A DNA stretch of 64,000 bases from an uncultured Lachnospiraceae bacterium (GTDB lineage Bacteria > Bacillota > Clostridia > Lachnospirales > Lachnospiraceae), in NCBI GenBank assembly GCA_902780385.1, contig CACZFF010000012.1, positions 1-64,000 of the forward strand, given 5' to 3'. Position 1 is the stretch's first letter. The number at the start of each line of letters is the position of its first letter. The notes beneath the pieces were generated by a model that saw only the letters and a list, made by a program, of their open reading frames with translations, had not been told where the DNA came from and ran no database searches. Positions 16,795 to 26,271 of this stretch are shown in pieces. The position numbers were made by a program, and so were the translations under genes.

Positions 16795-17478
16795 TCAACG
16801 ATAAATATATTCAAGAAATTTTTCCACTGCGTCGATATTGCTGCTCTGCGCGCCGATCCCCAGAGCGCATCCGTCCGCGTAGAGATGATATCTGGTCATC
16901 AGGATGCTGTCGCTGATGTCGATTCCCACAGGAACCGGGTCCGTACTGTACTCTGTGTCATAGGGAATGCTGTAAATGAGGCGGTCTTTGTATTTTGCAT
17001 AGATGGATGCGCATCGCTCATCCTGCAGGTCCATCAGACGTCCGCTCTCTCCCAGAGCGGAAAGCTCGTCCGGTTCCATGGTCACAGCATCCAGGACTCC
17101 CGAATCCACAGTCGCCACAAACACTTCATAATATTTATTGCCGGCTGCCCTGTGATTGCTGTAGTCAAAATAGATCTCGTCGTTGAATTCGACCATTTTT
17201 TCAGTCACATCATATCCGGTATAGTCCACGTAGCCCCGCCAGAGGTCTGAATTCGTGCCGACATCCTCGCGGGTATTGGTGATCGTGATGTAAAACCAGT
17301 GATCTTTAAGTGCCGTGCGCGCCTGATGAATGACAAAAGAACCGAAACAGATCAGGCAGACAATTCCTATGATCCACAGGTTATAGTAATCCCATATATA
17401 TCCGAGCTTCTGCTTCGCGGTTTTGCCCTGCAGCTTTTCCCGCTCGCTCTTAAAGCCTGCCCGCCATTTTTCAAACAT
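16795..17478 (-). CDS. Unknown single-pass protein of the sugar ABC operon
   Basis: 227 residues: a basic cytoplasmic N-terminus, a membrane helix at about 34-51, then an extracytoplasmic domain of about 170 residues. That domain has segments such as SGVLDAVTMEPDELSALGE and GRLMDLQDE that resemble parts of extracellular solute-binding proteins. The family is not recognised by name. Its place between permease and YesL-like genes suggests an accessory or partial binding role at the transporter. GGGAGAAAAAT precedes the ATG. Confidence 0.7.
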   Translation of the reverse strand: MFEKWRAGFKSEREKLQGKTAKQKLGYIWDYYNLWIIGIVCLICFGSFVIHQARTALKDHWFYITITNTREDVGTNSDLWRGYVDYTGYDVTEKMVEFNDEIYFDYSNHRAAGNKYYEVFVATVDSGVLDAVTMEPDELSALGESGRLMDLQDERCASIYAKYKDRLIYSIPYDTEYSTDPVPVGIDISDSILMTRYHLYADGCALGIGAQSSNIDAVEKFLEYIYR

Positions 17479-17501
17479 ATTTTTCTCCCTGTCATAACAC
17501 G

Positions 17502-17542
17502 GTAAACCGGAACTTCGAAGGAGAAAAGAAGTTCCGGTTTAC
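17502..17542. promoter_or_regulatory. Perfect 15-bp hairpin inside the sugar operon
   Basis: GTAAACCGGAACTTC and its exact complement flank an 11-nt loop between the permease and the 227-residue gene. No T-run follows on the minus strand, so it more likely adjusts mRNA stability or partial termination, lowering expression of the two distal genes. Confidence 0.5.
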
Positions 17543-17616
17543 ACTCAGACCTGTATTTTGGAGAGGGGTCGTCTTCCGATAATGGAAGGACTTTACAGGT
17601 TATAGCATCTTGATCA

Positions 17617-18456
17617 TCAAAGCTTACCGCCGGAAGTTGCGATACCTTCGACGAACTGCTTCTGGAAGATCATGTAGATCACGATCATGGGAATGACCGC
17701 AAGAACTGCAGAAGCCATCATGGTAGGATAATCACTGCCGTACTGTCCCTGCATCTTGGCAAGACCTGCGGACAGGGTGGTCGTCGCAGAGTTTGTGCAG
17801 ACGATCATGGGCCACATCAGATCCTTGAAAGCAAACAGTGCGGTGAAAATGCCCAGAGAGACCATGGAGGATCTTGTCAGGGGCATCATGATCTTCAAAA
17901 ACTTCTGGCCGATGTTGCATCCGTCCAGACCGGCAGCCTCTTCAAGATCCATGGGCAGGCCTTCATATCCCGTTTTCAGCAGGTAAGTACCGAAAGCTGT
18001 GACAATACCAGGGAAGACCAGACCGGCGGTGGTATTGAGCCAGCCGATTTTGGAAACCATCAGGTACTGGGGGATGATGAAGATCTGGGCGGGGATCATC
18101 ATCTGGATCAGGACCAGGGAGAACATGATGTTCTTGCCCGGGAATTTCAGACGTCCGAAGGCATAGCCGGCCATGGTGGCGGTCAGGCATGCGCACACGA
18201 CGCGGAAAAAGATCATCAGCAGGGTGTTCTTATAAAGAATGACAAAGTTGTAACTCTTCCAGACTTCAACGAAGTTTTCCCAGTGCCAGCCGTTGTGCGG
18301 GAAGATGTAGAAGGGGTCTACACTGATGGCCTCCTGGTTGGTCTTTACTGCAGTGAGGATCATCCAGGCAAAGGGAACGAGCATGATAAAGGCCATGATG
18401 ATCAGGATAACATACATGATCACCTTATTGACACGGTCTCTTGTTTTAATATCCAT
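17617..18456 (-). CDS. Carbohydrate ABC transporter permease, MalG type
   Basis: This 279-residue inner-membrane permease has six predicted helices. The EAA loop that docks the ATPase is visible as EGLPMDLEEAAGLDGCNIGQ. The start region VPFAWMILTAVKTNQEA is typical of MalG/LacG-type (CUT1) permeases. It partners the MalF-type permease 19 bp upstream. No ATPase gene is in the operon, so a shared MsmX-type ATPase elsewhere is likely. AAGGGGAAGGTAAGAT precedes the ATG. Confidence 0.93.
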   Translation of the reverse strand: MDIKTRDRVNKVIMYVILIIMAFIMLVPFAWMILTAVKTNQEAISVDPFYIFPHNGWHWENFVEVWKSYNFVILYKNTLLMIFFRVVCACLTATMAGYAFGRLKFPGKNIMFSLVLIQMMIPAQIFIIPQYLMVSKIGWLNTTAGLVFPGIVTAFGTYLLKTGYEGLPMDLEEAAGLDGCNIGQKFLKIMMPLTRSSMVSLGIFTALFAFKDLMWPMIVCTNSATTTLSAGLAKMQGQYGSDYPTMMASAVLAVIPMIVIYMIFQKQFVEGIATSGGKL

Positions 18457-18475
18457 ATCTTACCTTCCCCTTTCC

Positions 18476-19366
18476 TTAATTGTGATAGACCATGGTCTTT
18501 TCTGCCCTCTGCATGATAAAGGTGACGATCATGATGAAGACGACCAGGACCATAACGATAGTGGCACCATAACCCTTGTTGCCGTTTGTGAAGGCGTAGG
18601 TATAAAAAAGGTAAACGATGGACTGCACTTTCGACAGAGCCACATTCGTCTTGTCCATGACCATAAACATGAGGTCAAAGACAGTCAGCGCGCCGATCAG
18701 TCTGGTCTGCACGATAAAGAATGTAGTCGGGGAAAGAAGCGGGACTGTGATATTGAAGAACTGGTTGATACCGGTCGCGCCGTCGATAGAAGCCGCTTCA
18801 TAGTAGTCTCCGGGGATTTCCTGAAGACCGGAAATGAAGAGGACCATATTGTAGCCGATGACGGACCAGACACCGATGATACCGACAGAGATCCATGCGA
18901 TCTTGGGATCGGAGATCCAGGCGATATTGGTGTGGAAAATGTTGTTGAAAAGACCGAACTGCTGGTTATAGAGCCATTTCCATACCATAGCGACTGCTGC
19001 AGGTGCGCATACCATAGGCAGGAAGAAGATGGTCCGGAAAAGGGATGTGCCTTTGAGCTTCTGGTTTAGGAATACCGCAAGCACAAGGGCGATCACAACG
19101 CCGAAGGGCACTTCGATCAATGCGTATTTGATTGTGTTCCAGAGGGACTGCCAGGTCTCTCCTGCTGTAAGAACCGCCTGATAGTTGGCGAGGCCTACAA
19201 AAATGTTGCCTTTACCAAAGTCTCCTGTTTTGCAGAAAGACTGGTAAATTGTGTTAAACACAGGGTAAAAGTTAAGGATGATGAGGCCGATCATGGTAGG
19301 TGCGATGAACAGCCAGCCCCATCTTGCCTCTTCTCTTGCCCGTGGTGTCATTTTCTGTTTTCCCAT
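18476..19366 (-). CDS. Carbohydrate ABC transporter permease, MalF type
   Basis: 296 residues with six helices. The EAA motif region is LQEIPGDYYEAASIDGATG and the N-terminus WGWLFIAPTMIGLIILNFYPVF is typical of MalF/UgpA-type permeases. It forms the channel with the downstream MalG-type protein and receives sugar from the lipoprotein encoded upstream. GGAGGGAGT precedes the ATG. Confidence 0.93.
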   Translation of the reverse strand: MGKQKMTPRAREEARWGWLFIAPTMIGLIILNFYPVFNTIYQSFCKTGDFGKGNIFVGLANYQAVLTAGETWQSLWNTIKYALIEVPFGVVIALVLAVFLNQKLKGTSLFRTIFFLPMVCAPAAVAMVWKWLYNQQFGLFNNIFHTNIAWISDPKIAWISVGIIGVWSVIGYNMVLFISGLQEIPGDYYEAASIDGATGINQFFNITVPLLSPTTFFIVQTRLIGALTVFDLMFMVMDKTNVALSKVQSIVYLFYTYAFTNGNKGYGATIVMVLVVFIMIVTFIMQRAEKTMVYHN

Positions 19367-19490
19367 ACTCCCTCCTTCGAATACTTGTAAACAGGAAACG
19401 ATGCTGTTATCTCCTGCCGCGGAAAACCAGGTATGGAGGATTCTCCGCGGCAGGCATCGTATGTTTTAGATTACTGAATTGGTGGAAGGA

Positions 19491-20843
19491 TTATTCTGCT
19501 GCGATCGCGTCTTCGATGATCTTCTGCGCGTTGTCGCAGGCTTTGGACATGATCTCGGGATCATTAGGATTCTGCCATGCATCGAGGAAGGCACCCTGCT
19601 GCTGGAGAGCATCTTCCCAGACAGTGGTGTTTCTGGTGTAAGGACGGAAATAGAGTTTGAAGTTCTCCATCTCGATGAAGGGGCTGACATCCATGCCTTC
19701 AAATGCATTTGCGAAAGGCTCGGACAGGCCTTCGATACCGGCCATGGTAACGCCCAGCTCTGCCTGCTTGGTCTGCGCTGCATCAGAGCAGAGGTAGGAG
19801 ATCAGGCTGTAGCATGCATCGGGATTGGCAGTGTTTGCGCTTGCTGCCCAGCCCAGGCCGTTGTAGCAGGACTGACGCTCGCCTTCGTCACATGTGCCGT
19901 TGCCGTTGACATCGGCGTAAGGAAGAAGTGCCCAGTAATAATCTGCATGATTCTCAGCTTTATAGAAGGAGTTGATCATCCAGGAACCCTGTGTGATCAT
20001 AGCGCATTTTCCGGACTGGAAGAGAGAGTCTGTGCCAGTCTCGGCGACGACGGACTGAGGAGCGCCTACGGTGAGGAGCTTGCGGACCATTTCCATGCCG
20101 GCCTTGCCTGCGTCGGAGCCGATGGTAGTTCCCTTGTGATCCTCGGTGATCAGCTCTGCGCCGTAATCATAGACCAGGTTGTACCAGCCGTCCTGGTTGT
20201 TAGAGGTGTTCATAGCAAGACCGTAGACATCGCCGTTGGATGCTTCTGTGATCTTCTTGGCAGCTTCATACATGTCTTCCCATGTCCACTCATCGGTGGG
20301 AGTCTCTACGCCGTACTGGTCAAAGATGGCCTTGTTGTAGAGAAGAGCGATGGTGTCATGATCCTTGGGAATCGCAAAGTGCTTGCCGTCTGATCTGGTG
20401 TAGAGATCGACGATGCCCTGATAGTACTTGCTCAGATCCATGGTCTCGTCCTTTTCAATGTAGGGATCGAGATCAAGCAGGATGTCGTTTTCCATATACA
20501 TCTGTGCAGTGTTGGAATGCATCCAGAACACGTCAGGCATCTGGCCGCCGGAAGCGCCTGCCTCGAGCAGTGTCCAGTAGTTGTCCCAGTCGACAACTTC
20601 GATCTTGGCGGAGATTCCGGACTCAGCAGACCACTCATCCACGATCTGCTGCAGGCCTGCCTGCTGGTTGGAATCCCAGATGTTGATGGTCAGGGAGCCG
20701 CCGGATGAACCTGAACCGGAGCCGGAGCCAGAGCCTTCAGAGCCGCTGGATGTGGATGCGGATGAGGAACCGCCGCCGCAGGCTGCGAGTGAAAGCGTCA
20801 TGACTGCGGACAGTAAAAGAGCCGCTGCTTTCTTCATTTTCAT
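19491..20843 (-). CDS. Extracellular sugar-binding lipoprotein (ABC transporter)
   Basis: 450 residues. The signal peptide ends in the lipobox SLAACG, so Cys22 should be lipidated. A Ser/Gly/Glu linker follows, and then a CUT1-type binding fold (LTINIWDSNQQAGLQQIVDEW; DVFWMHSN; CAMITQGSWM; GLGWAAS). It captures an oligosaccharide or sugar and feeds the two permeases. The ligand cannot be read from sequence. AAAGGAGGATAATAT precedes the ATG. It is the first gene of the operon. Confidence 0.93.
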   Translation of the reverse strand: MKMKKAAALLLSAVMTLSLAACGGGSSSASTSSGSEGSGSGSGSGSSGGSLTINIWDSNQQAGLQQIVDEWSAESGISAKIEVVDWDNYWTLLEAGASGGQMPDVFWMHSNTAQMYMENDILLDLDPYIEKDETMDLSKYYQGIVDLYTRSDGKHFAIPKDHDTIALLYNKAIFDQYGVETPTDEWTWEDMYEAAKKITEASNGDVYGLAMNTSNNQDGWYNLVYDYGAELITEDHKGTTIGSDAGKAGMEMVRKLLTVGAPQSVVAETGTDSLFQSGKCAMITQGSWMINSFYKAENHADYYWALLPYADVNGNGTCDEGERQSCYNGLGWAASANTANPDACYSLISYLCSDAAQTKQAELGVTMAGIEGLSEPFANAFEGMDVSPFIEMENFKLYFRPYTRNTTVWEDALQQQGAFLDAWQNPNDPEIMSKACDNAQKIIEDAIAAE

Positions 20844-21921
20844 ATATTATCCTCCTTTTTTGTATCCGGAACCGCATCAAATCAGTCAAAATGTCTGATT
20901 GCAATGACTGTCGCTGACCAGATCCGGATGCCTACACAACTAAAAATATCCTAATTGGAAATACAAAAAGAATGAATATCACCATGTCGTGTAAATATGT
21001 CATTTTGTTGGGAATCAAGATTTCTGCACAATTACCGTCCGTATATCTGATATTTTTTCGTGATTTTGACAAAATGGAGGATTGGGATTTAGGCATCTTA
21101 CGTAAAAACAGCACATTTTACAGCCGTTTTACCGTGCAGATTAGACAAATAGACATGTCAAAATGTTAGATTTCTATATCTTTTTGGCAACTGATTTTTG
21201 AGTCAGGATTGTTTTTTACATATACCATATTCTTTTTGGTTCAGATCCATCGGCTGATAAAAGGTCCGCCCGTCAGGGCAGGCATTCCTGTAAAAAAGAA
21301 AAGGGGGAGGAGACAAGGGACGGTTCTGTGTCTCCTCCCTGGTCGGGAAGTGTGCAAATTGTCTAGTTTGTTGTCATTTTTCAATATTTTAGATTCTATT
21401 TATAATTACACGCTATAATATGTCAACAAAAATGCATATAATAGATATGTTAGTGAGCGCTTTTCTGTGACAGACACGAGTCCATTTTTTAGCAGATCAG
21501 AATTTATATTTTGCTGCTGTACATTTGTGCAGTTCTGTCAATGAGGTGGATAATGTCTGTTTTTATAAAAAGCTTACAGGGGGCAATGTTTTTTGTGATA
21601 CCAAAAAGACTCGTCAATTAGATCTGCCGCTTTTTACGAAATACTTGTATAAGCCGCGTAAAAGTTGAGAACGGTTCTTCTTTTTGGTACAGAGAAGGGT
21701 TCATTGACCGGCAGTCGTTTTTCTGCAGTAAAAGCTGTATACAGATTGATTGGTCATCATTATGCAAAAGACATAAAAGATGGCAGGTCTGATTATTCTG
21801 TCCGCAGCGCATCCTGCAGTTATTCTGTCTGCCTGCTGCACGCATCCAGATTCTCCTCTTCCATCCGGATCCGGAAGAACTGTCATGCAGGGAGTAATAG
21901 CTTAGTTAGAAGGAGGAACGA
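20844..21921. other. Divergent gap between sugar operon and pyc
   Basis: No convincing gene lies in these 1078 bp; small open frames have no ribosome-binding sites. The left part should hold the sugar-operon promoter and the right part the pyc promoter. AT-rich stretches with TATAAT boxes occur at 21414-21419 and 21437-21442, but neither has a convincing -35 box. A GGGACGGTTCTG repeat is at 21306-21338. The last 500 bp before pyc may be a long leader; no known riboswitch is recognised. Confidence 0.5.
21306..21338. repeat. GGGACGGTTCTG-family repeat, GGAGACA subtype
   Basis: GGAGGAGACAAGGGACGGTT is followed by CTGTGTCTCCTCC. The ends GGAGGAGACA and TGTCTCCTCC are complementary. It stands alone between divergent genes, not at a stop codon. 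Confidence 0.65.
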
Positions 21922-24900
21922 ATGGCTAAATTCAAAAAGGTTCTGGTCGCGAACCGCGGGGAGATCGCAATGCGTATCTTCCGCGCGTGCCACGATCTGG
22001 GACTGCAGACGGTCGCGATCTATTCCAATGAGGATACCTACGCGGCTTTCCGTACGGCGGCTGATGAGTCTTACCTGATCGGTGAGAACGAGAGCCCTCT
22101 CGGCGCATATCTGGATATCCCCAGGATCATCGAGCTGGCGACCATGCACGAGTGCGATGCGATTCACCCCGGATATGGGTTTTTGTCCGAAAACGGTGAA
22201 TTTGCCCGCGCCTGTGAGCAGGCCGGCATCAAATTCATCGGACCCAAGTCCGAGATCCTGGATATGATGGGAGACAAACTCAGTGCCAAGCAGATGGCTC
22301 TGGACTGCAATGTGCCCACCACACCGGGTACCAAGGAGCCTCTGAAAGGCCGTGAGGAAGCCCAGAAGCTGGCAATGGAGTTCGGCTTCCCTGTCATCCT
22401 CAAAGCGGCTGCCGGAGGCGGCGGACGCGGCATGAGACGGTGCGACACTGTCGAAGAAGTCGGCATCAACTTTGACCTGGTCAAGGCGGAGGCACTCAAA
22501 TCCTTCGGCAACGGCGACATTTTCATGGAGAAATTCCTGGTCAACCCCAAGCACATCGAAGTCCAGGTCCTGGCCGATGAGCATGGAAATGTGGCTCACC
22601 TGTTCGAGCGTGACTGCTCCCTTCAGCGCCGCTACCAGAAAGTGGTCGAATTCACTCCCGCTTTCTCTGTTTCCCAGGAAGTCAAGGAAAAACTTTACCG
22701 CGACGCGGTCGCGATCACAAAGCATGTCGGCTACACCAATGCAGGAACTCTGGAATTCCTGGTCGACAAGGATGAGAACTACTACTTTATCGAAATGAAT
22801 CCCCGCATCCAGGTCGAGCACACCGTCACTGAGATGGTCACCGGCGTCGACCTGGTGCGCGCACAGATCCTGGTTGCCGAAGGCGAGCCTCTCTCCGATC
22901 CCCGCATCGGCATCGCAAAACAGGAAGATCTCAGACTCGATGGTTTCGCGATCCAGTGCCGTGTGACCACCGAGGATCCCACCAACAATTTTGCGCCCGA
23001 CACAGGCCGTATCACCGGCTACCGTGTCTCCGGCGGTTTCGGTATCCGTATGGACGAAGCGACTGCAGGTACCGGCGCGATCATTTCTCCTTACTATGAT
23101 TCCCTGCTGGTCAAGGTCACATCCTGGGACCGCACCTTCAAGGGTGTCTGCAACAAGGCTCTCCGCGCTGTCCGTGAAGTTCACGTCCGCGGCGTCAAGA
23201 CCAATATCGCTTTCATCACCAACGTCCTGCAGAACGAGACCTTCCAGGCAGGCAAGTGCTACACCAAGTTCATCGACGAGACTCCTTCCCTCTTTGAGAT
23301 CGAAGGCGGCGAGGACCGCGCCACCAAGATGCTCACCTACATCGCGGAGCGCTCCATTGCCGAGAACAACGTGAACAAGCTCTATGAGGTCCCCCGCTTC
23401 CCTCCTGTGACCGGAAACCGCAAGATGGGCCTCAAGCAGATGCTGGATGCCAAGGGACCCGAAGAGGTCGCAAAGTGGGTCAAGAAGCAGAAAAAGCTGC
23501 TCATCACCGACACCACCTGCCGCGACGCCCACCAGTCCCTGCTGGGCACCCGTGTCCGTACCCGCGATATCGTAAAGGGCATGGACGGCACCTCCGAGAT
23601 CCTGGCCGACGCTTTCTCCCTGGAGTGCTGGGGCGGTGCGACCTTCGATGTCGCCTATCGTTTCCTGCACGAGTCTCCGTGGGAGCGCCTGGATATCATC
23701 CGTGAGAAGGCTCCCAACATTCTGCTGCAGATGCTGCTCCGCGGCTCCAACGGTGTCGGTTACACCAACTATCCCGACAATCTGATCCGTGAGTTCATCA
23801 AGGCGGCAGCGACAAGCGGCATCGACGTCTTCCGTGTATTCGATTCCCTCAACTGGATCGACGGCATGAAGATCGCCATGGATGAGGTCCTGAACCAGAA
23901 CAAGATCCTGGAGGCAGCTGTCTGCTACACAGGCAACATCCTGGATCCCAACAATGATAAATACACGCTGAAATACTACGTGGATATGGCCAAAGAACTG
24001 GAGCACCGCGGTGCCCACATGCTGGCCATCAAGGATATGGCAGGCCTGCTCAAGCCTTATGCGGCCAAGAAGCTGGTCTCCACCCTCAAGCAGGAGGTCG
24101 GTATCCCGATCCATCTGCACACGCACGACACATCGGGCAACCAGATCGCGACATACCTGATGGCAGCAGAGGCCGGCGTCGACGTCGTCGACTGCGCGAT
24201 CTCCTCCATGTCGTCCCTTACTTCCAACCCGTCCATGAACGCACTGGTAGCTGCTCTTCAGGGCCAGCCCAGAGACACGGGCCTCGACCTGGATCAGCTG
24301 CAGTATCTGACGGATTACTGGGCAGATGTCCGTCTGCGCTATGGCGACTTCGAAGGCGGCATCACAAGCCCCGCCACCGATATCTACCGCTATGAGATCC
24401 CCGGCGGCCAGTACACCAACCTCAAGCCTCAGGTCGAGAGCATGGGTCTTGGCAACCGCTTCACCGAGGTCAAGGAGAACTACCGCAAGGTCGACCAGAT
24501 GCTGGGCGGCATCACCAAGGTCACTCCTTCCTCCAAGATGGTCGGCGACCTGGCGATCTTCATGACCCAGAACGATCTGACTCCCGAGAATATCGTGGAG
24601 AAGGGCAAGGATCTTGCCTTCCCGGATTCCTCGATCACTTACTTCTCCGGTATGATGGGCCAGCCTCAGTGGGGCTTCCCCAAGGATCTTCAGGAAGTCG
24701 TCCTCAAGGGCAAAGAAGCCATCACCTGCCGTCCCGGCGAGCTGCTTGATCCCATTGATTTCGACGAACTTGCCAAGGAGGTCAAGGAGTTCCATCCCAA
24801 GCACACCTGGCGTTCACTGCTCTCCTACGGCCTCTATCCCAAGGTCTACAAGGAGTTCTGCAAAAACAGAGATAACTACGGTTACATCATGCGCCTGGGC

Positions 24901-25335
24901 AGCCATGTCTTCTTCCACGGTCTCTCCGTCGGTGAGACAAACCGCGTCAACATCGCGGACGGCCAGACCCTGGTCATCAAGTACCTTGGCCCCGGCGAAG
25001 TGGACAAGGACGGCATGAGAACTGTTTCCTTCGAGCTCAACGGCATCCGCCGCGAGGTCAAGGTCGCAGATCCCGAAGCCCAGAAGTACATCACCAAGGT
25101 CGCTATGGCGGATCCCGAGAACAAGGGTGAAGTCGGCGCTTCCATCCCCGGTGCTGTCGCCGGAATCAATGTCAAGGTCGGCGATACGGTCGAAGAAGGC
25201 CAGACAGTCATCACCATCGAGGCCATGAAGATGGAGACCGCGACCAGTGCCCGCATGGCCGGCACGGTCAAGGAGATCCTGGTCAACGAAGGCGATACCG
25301 TCAAGGGCGGCCAGCTGCTGATGAGGATTGAGTAA
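21922..25335 (+). CDS. pyc: Pyruvate carboxylase
   Basis: Biotin enzyme that makes oxaloacetate from pyruvate, bicarbonate and ATP, replenishing the C4 pool. The 1137-residue single chain has the full domain order: biotin carboxylase (KVLVANRGEIAMRIFRAC; ATP-grasp AAAGGGGRGMR; IEMNPRIQVEHTVTE), carboxyltransferase (TDTTCRDAHQSLLGTRVRTRD; HTHDTSGNQIA), PYC/OADA domain and biotinyl domain with the EAMKMET lysine near the end. AGAAGGAGGAACGA precedes the ATG. Strong codon bias creates long antisense open frames, which are not genes. Oxaloacetate could feed the citrate synthase encoded 10 kb away. Confidence 0.98.
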   Translation: MAKFKKVLVANRGEIAMRIFRACHDLGLQTVAIYSNEDTYAAFRTAADESYLIGENESPLGAYLDIPRIIELATMHECDAIHPGYGFLSENGEFARACEQAGIKFIGPKSEILDMMGDKLSAKQMALDCNVPTTPGTKEPLKGREEAQKLAMEFGFPVILKAAAGGGGRGMRRCDTVEEVGINFDLVKAEALKSFGNGDIFMEKFLVNPKHIEVQVLADEHGNVAHLFERDCSLQRRYQKVVEFTPAFSVSQEVKEKLYRDAVAITKHVGYTNAGTLEFLVDKDENYYFIEMNPRIQVEHTVTEMVTGVDLVRAQILVAEGEPLSDPRIGIAKQEDLRLDGFAIQCRVTTEDPTNNFAPDTGRITGYRVSGGFGIRMDEATAGTGAIISPYYDSLLVKVTSWDRTFKGVCNKALRAVREVHVRGVKTNIAFITNVLQNETFQAGKCYTKFIDETPSLFEIEGGEDRATKMLTYIAERSIAENNVNKLYEVPRFPPVTGNRKMGLKQMLDAKGPEEVAKWVKKQKKLLITDTTCRDAHQSLLGTRVRTRDIVKGMDGTSEILADAFSLECWGGATFDVAYRFLHESPWERLDIIREKAPNILLQMLLRGSNGVGYTNYPDNLIREFIKAAATSGIDVFRVFDSLNWIDGMKIAMDEVLNQNKILEAAVCYTGNILDPNNDKYTLKYYVDMAKELEHRGAHMLAIKDMAGLLKPYAAKKLVSTLKQEVGIPIHLHTHDTSGNQIATYLMAAEAGVDVVDCAISSMSSLTSNPSMNALVAALQGQPRDTGLDLDQLQYLTDYWADVRLRYGDFEGGITSPATDIYRYEIPGGQYTNLKPQVESMGLGNRFTEVKENYRKVDQMLGGITKVTPSSKMVGDLAIFMTQNDLTPENIVEKGKDLAFPDSSITYFSGMMGQPQWGFPKDLQEVVLKGKEAITCRPGELLDPIDFDELAKEVKEFHPKHTWRSLLSYGLYPKVYKEFCKNRDNYGYIMRLGSHVFFHGLSVGETNRVNIADGQTLVIKYLGPGEVDKDGMRTVSFELNGIRREVKVADPEAQKYITKVAMADPENKGEVGASIPGAVAGINVKVGDTVEEGQTVITIEAMKMETATSARMAGTVKEILVNEGDTVKGGQLLMRIE

Positions 25336-25342
25336 TATTCGC

Positions 25343-25440
25343 GCCCTTAGGACGCGCCTTCTGGGACGTACCTTTAGGACGCGCCTTCTGGGACGTACCT
25401 TTAGGACGTGCCTTTAGGACGTGCCTTCGCAGCATATGTC
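25343..25440 (+). repeat. Short direct repeats after pyc
   Basis: Imperfect units of TTAGGACGCGCC and TTCTGGGACGTACC (about 27 bp per pair) repeat after the pyc stop and end in GGACGTGCCTTCGCAGCAT. A closely related GGACGTGCCTTCACAGCAT unit is repeated on the other strand after the kinase gene at 26503-26640. Confidence 0.7.
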
Positions 25441-25481
25441 CTTTGGAGTTCAGGATTGGTCGCGCCCTTAGGTCGCGCCCT

Positions 25482-25738
25482 CTGGTATACCTCCTGTGGA
25501 GTTCAGGCTTTTTTCACAGAGTTGTACTAAGGCTCGCTTATGTTCAGAACGAATCGGGCCAAACTCGTATGACGCGTTGAAGACGCGTCATACTCAAACA
25601 GAGTGGCCAACATCATCGATATACGATGCTGTAAAAATGCCCAGCCTCGATGGCTGGGCATTTTATTCGTTCTTCTCTATAAGCATCGCCAAGTACAACT
25701 TGCTGCTCAAAAAAATTCACTCCACAGGAGGTATACCT
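25482..25738 (+). ncRNA. Candidate structured 3'-end element, copy 1
   Basis: A 257-bp element bounded by a perfect 19-bp inverted repeat (GGTATACCTCCTGTGGAGT, 25482-25500 and 25720-25738). Inside are an outer pairing GGCCA/TGGCC (25557-25561, 25604-25608), a perfect 10-bp stem GTATGACGCG/CGCGTCATAC with loop TTGAAGA (25567-25593) and a terminator (25634-25664). Copy 2 on the other strand keeps the same layout with compensatory base changes in both stems, which supports RNA structure. It lies in sense orientation after pyc. It may be a processed 3' RNA, a small RNA or a mobile 3'-end module; no known family is recognised. Confidence 0.5.
25634..25670 (+). terminator. Terminator within element copy 1
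   Basis: AAAATGCCCAGCC, loop TCGAT, GGCTGGGCATTTT: a perfect 13-bp stem with T-run. It is the first strong terminator after pyc. Apart from it and the repeats around it, the first 300 bp after pyc hold no gene. Confidence 0.85.
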
Positions 25739-25840
25739 GTCAGGCGCTGATTTCCTGCCGGGCTGTGGGATGGATAATAAAGACGTGAAAAAAGAAGGGA
25801 TGTCGCTTTAAGTGAATAGTAATACACATGCAAAACGAGA

Positions 25841-25871
25841 TTGATTCGGCTTCGGCCGGATCATTTTTTTA
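25841..25871 (+). terminator. Second plus-strand terminator after element copy 1
   Basis: GATTCGGC-TTCG-GCCGGATC forms an 8-bp stem with a stable TTCG loop, followed by ATTTTTTTAT. No gene is visible just upstream, so it is either a backup for pyc or the end of a short transcript starting after 25740. Confidence 0.6.
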
Positions 25872-25889
25872 TAAATAAGAGCTAGAGTG

Positions 25890-26248
25890 TCAAATGGTGA
25901 CCTTAGGCTTCCGGATTCAAAATGTCGCTTTATTTTTTCGCGTTATAGGTGACCTTAGACTCCCGGAGATGATATATCGCTTTGCTCTTTACCCCACATA
26001 GGTGATCTCCGGCCTGCAATTTCAATATATCGCTTTATTTTTTCACAGCATGCGTGACCTTGGGCTCTCGGATACGATATATCGCTTTGCTATTTTCCCT
26101 GCATAGGTGATCTCCTGCCTACAAATCCAATATATCGCTTTATTTTTTCACAGCATGCGTGACCTTGGGCTCCCGGAGATGATATATCGCTTTGCTCTTT
26201 CCTCTGCATGGGTGATCTCAGACTCCTGAATCCGGAATATTGCTTAAA
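25890..26248. repeat. Tandem array with period about 52.5 bp, seven units
   Basis: The block ATATATCGCTTT recurs at 25925, 25977, 26030, 26082, 26135, 26187 and (degenerate) 26240, alternating 52 and 53 bp apart. Each unit also has a GGTGATCT/CGTGACCT block. Odd and even units differ, so the higher-order unit is 105 bp. The segments between blocks are related to one another, not unique. It lies exactly between the two inverted structured elements. There is no gene in it. Confidence 0.8.
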
Positions 26249-26271
26249 GGAGCAGGAATCAGTGCCTGAAC

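Noticed and set aside
21883..24804. 973-codon minus-strand open frame opposite pyc
   Set aside because: It is antisense to a clear pyruvate carboxylase, shows no family motifs, and arises from the strong codon bias of pyc.
25890..26248. Possible CRISPR or guide-RNA-type array
   Set aside because: The period is about 52.5 bp with two short conserved blocks, the intervening segments are related to each other instead of unique, and no Cas or other effector genes are near.
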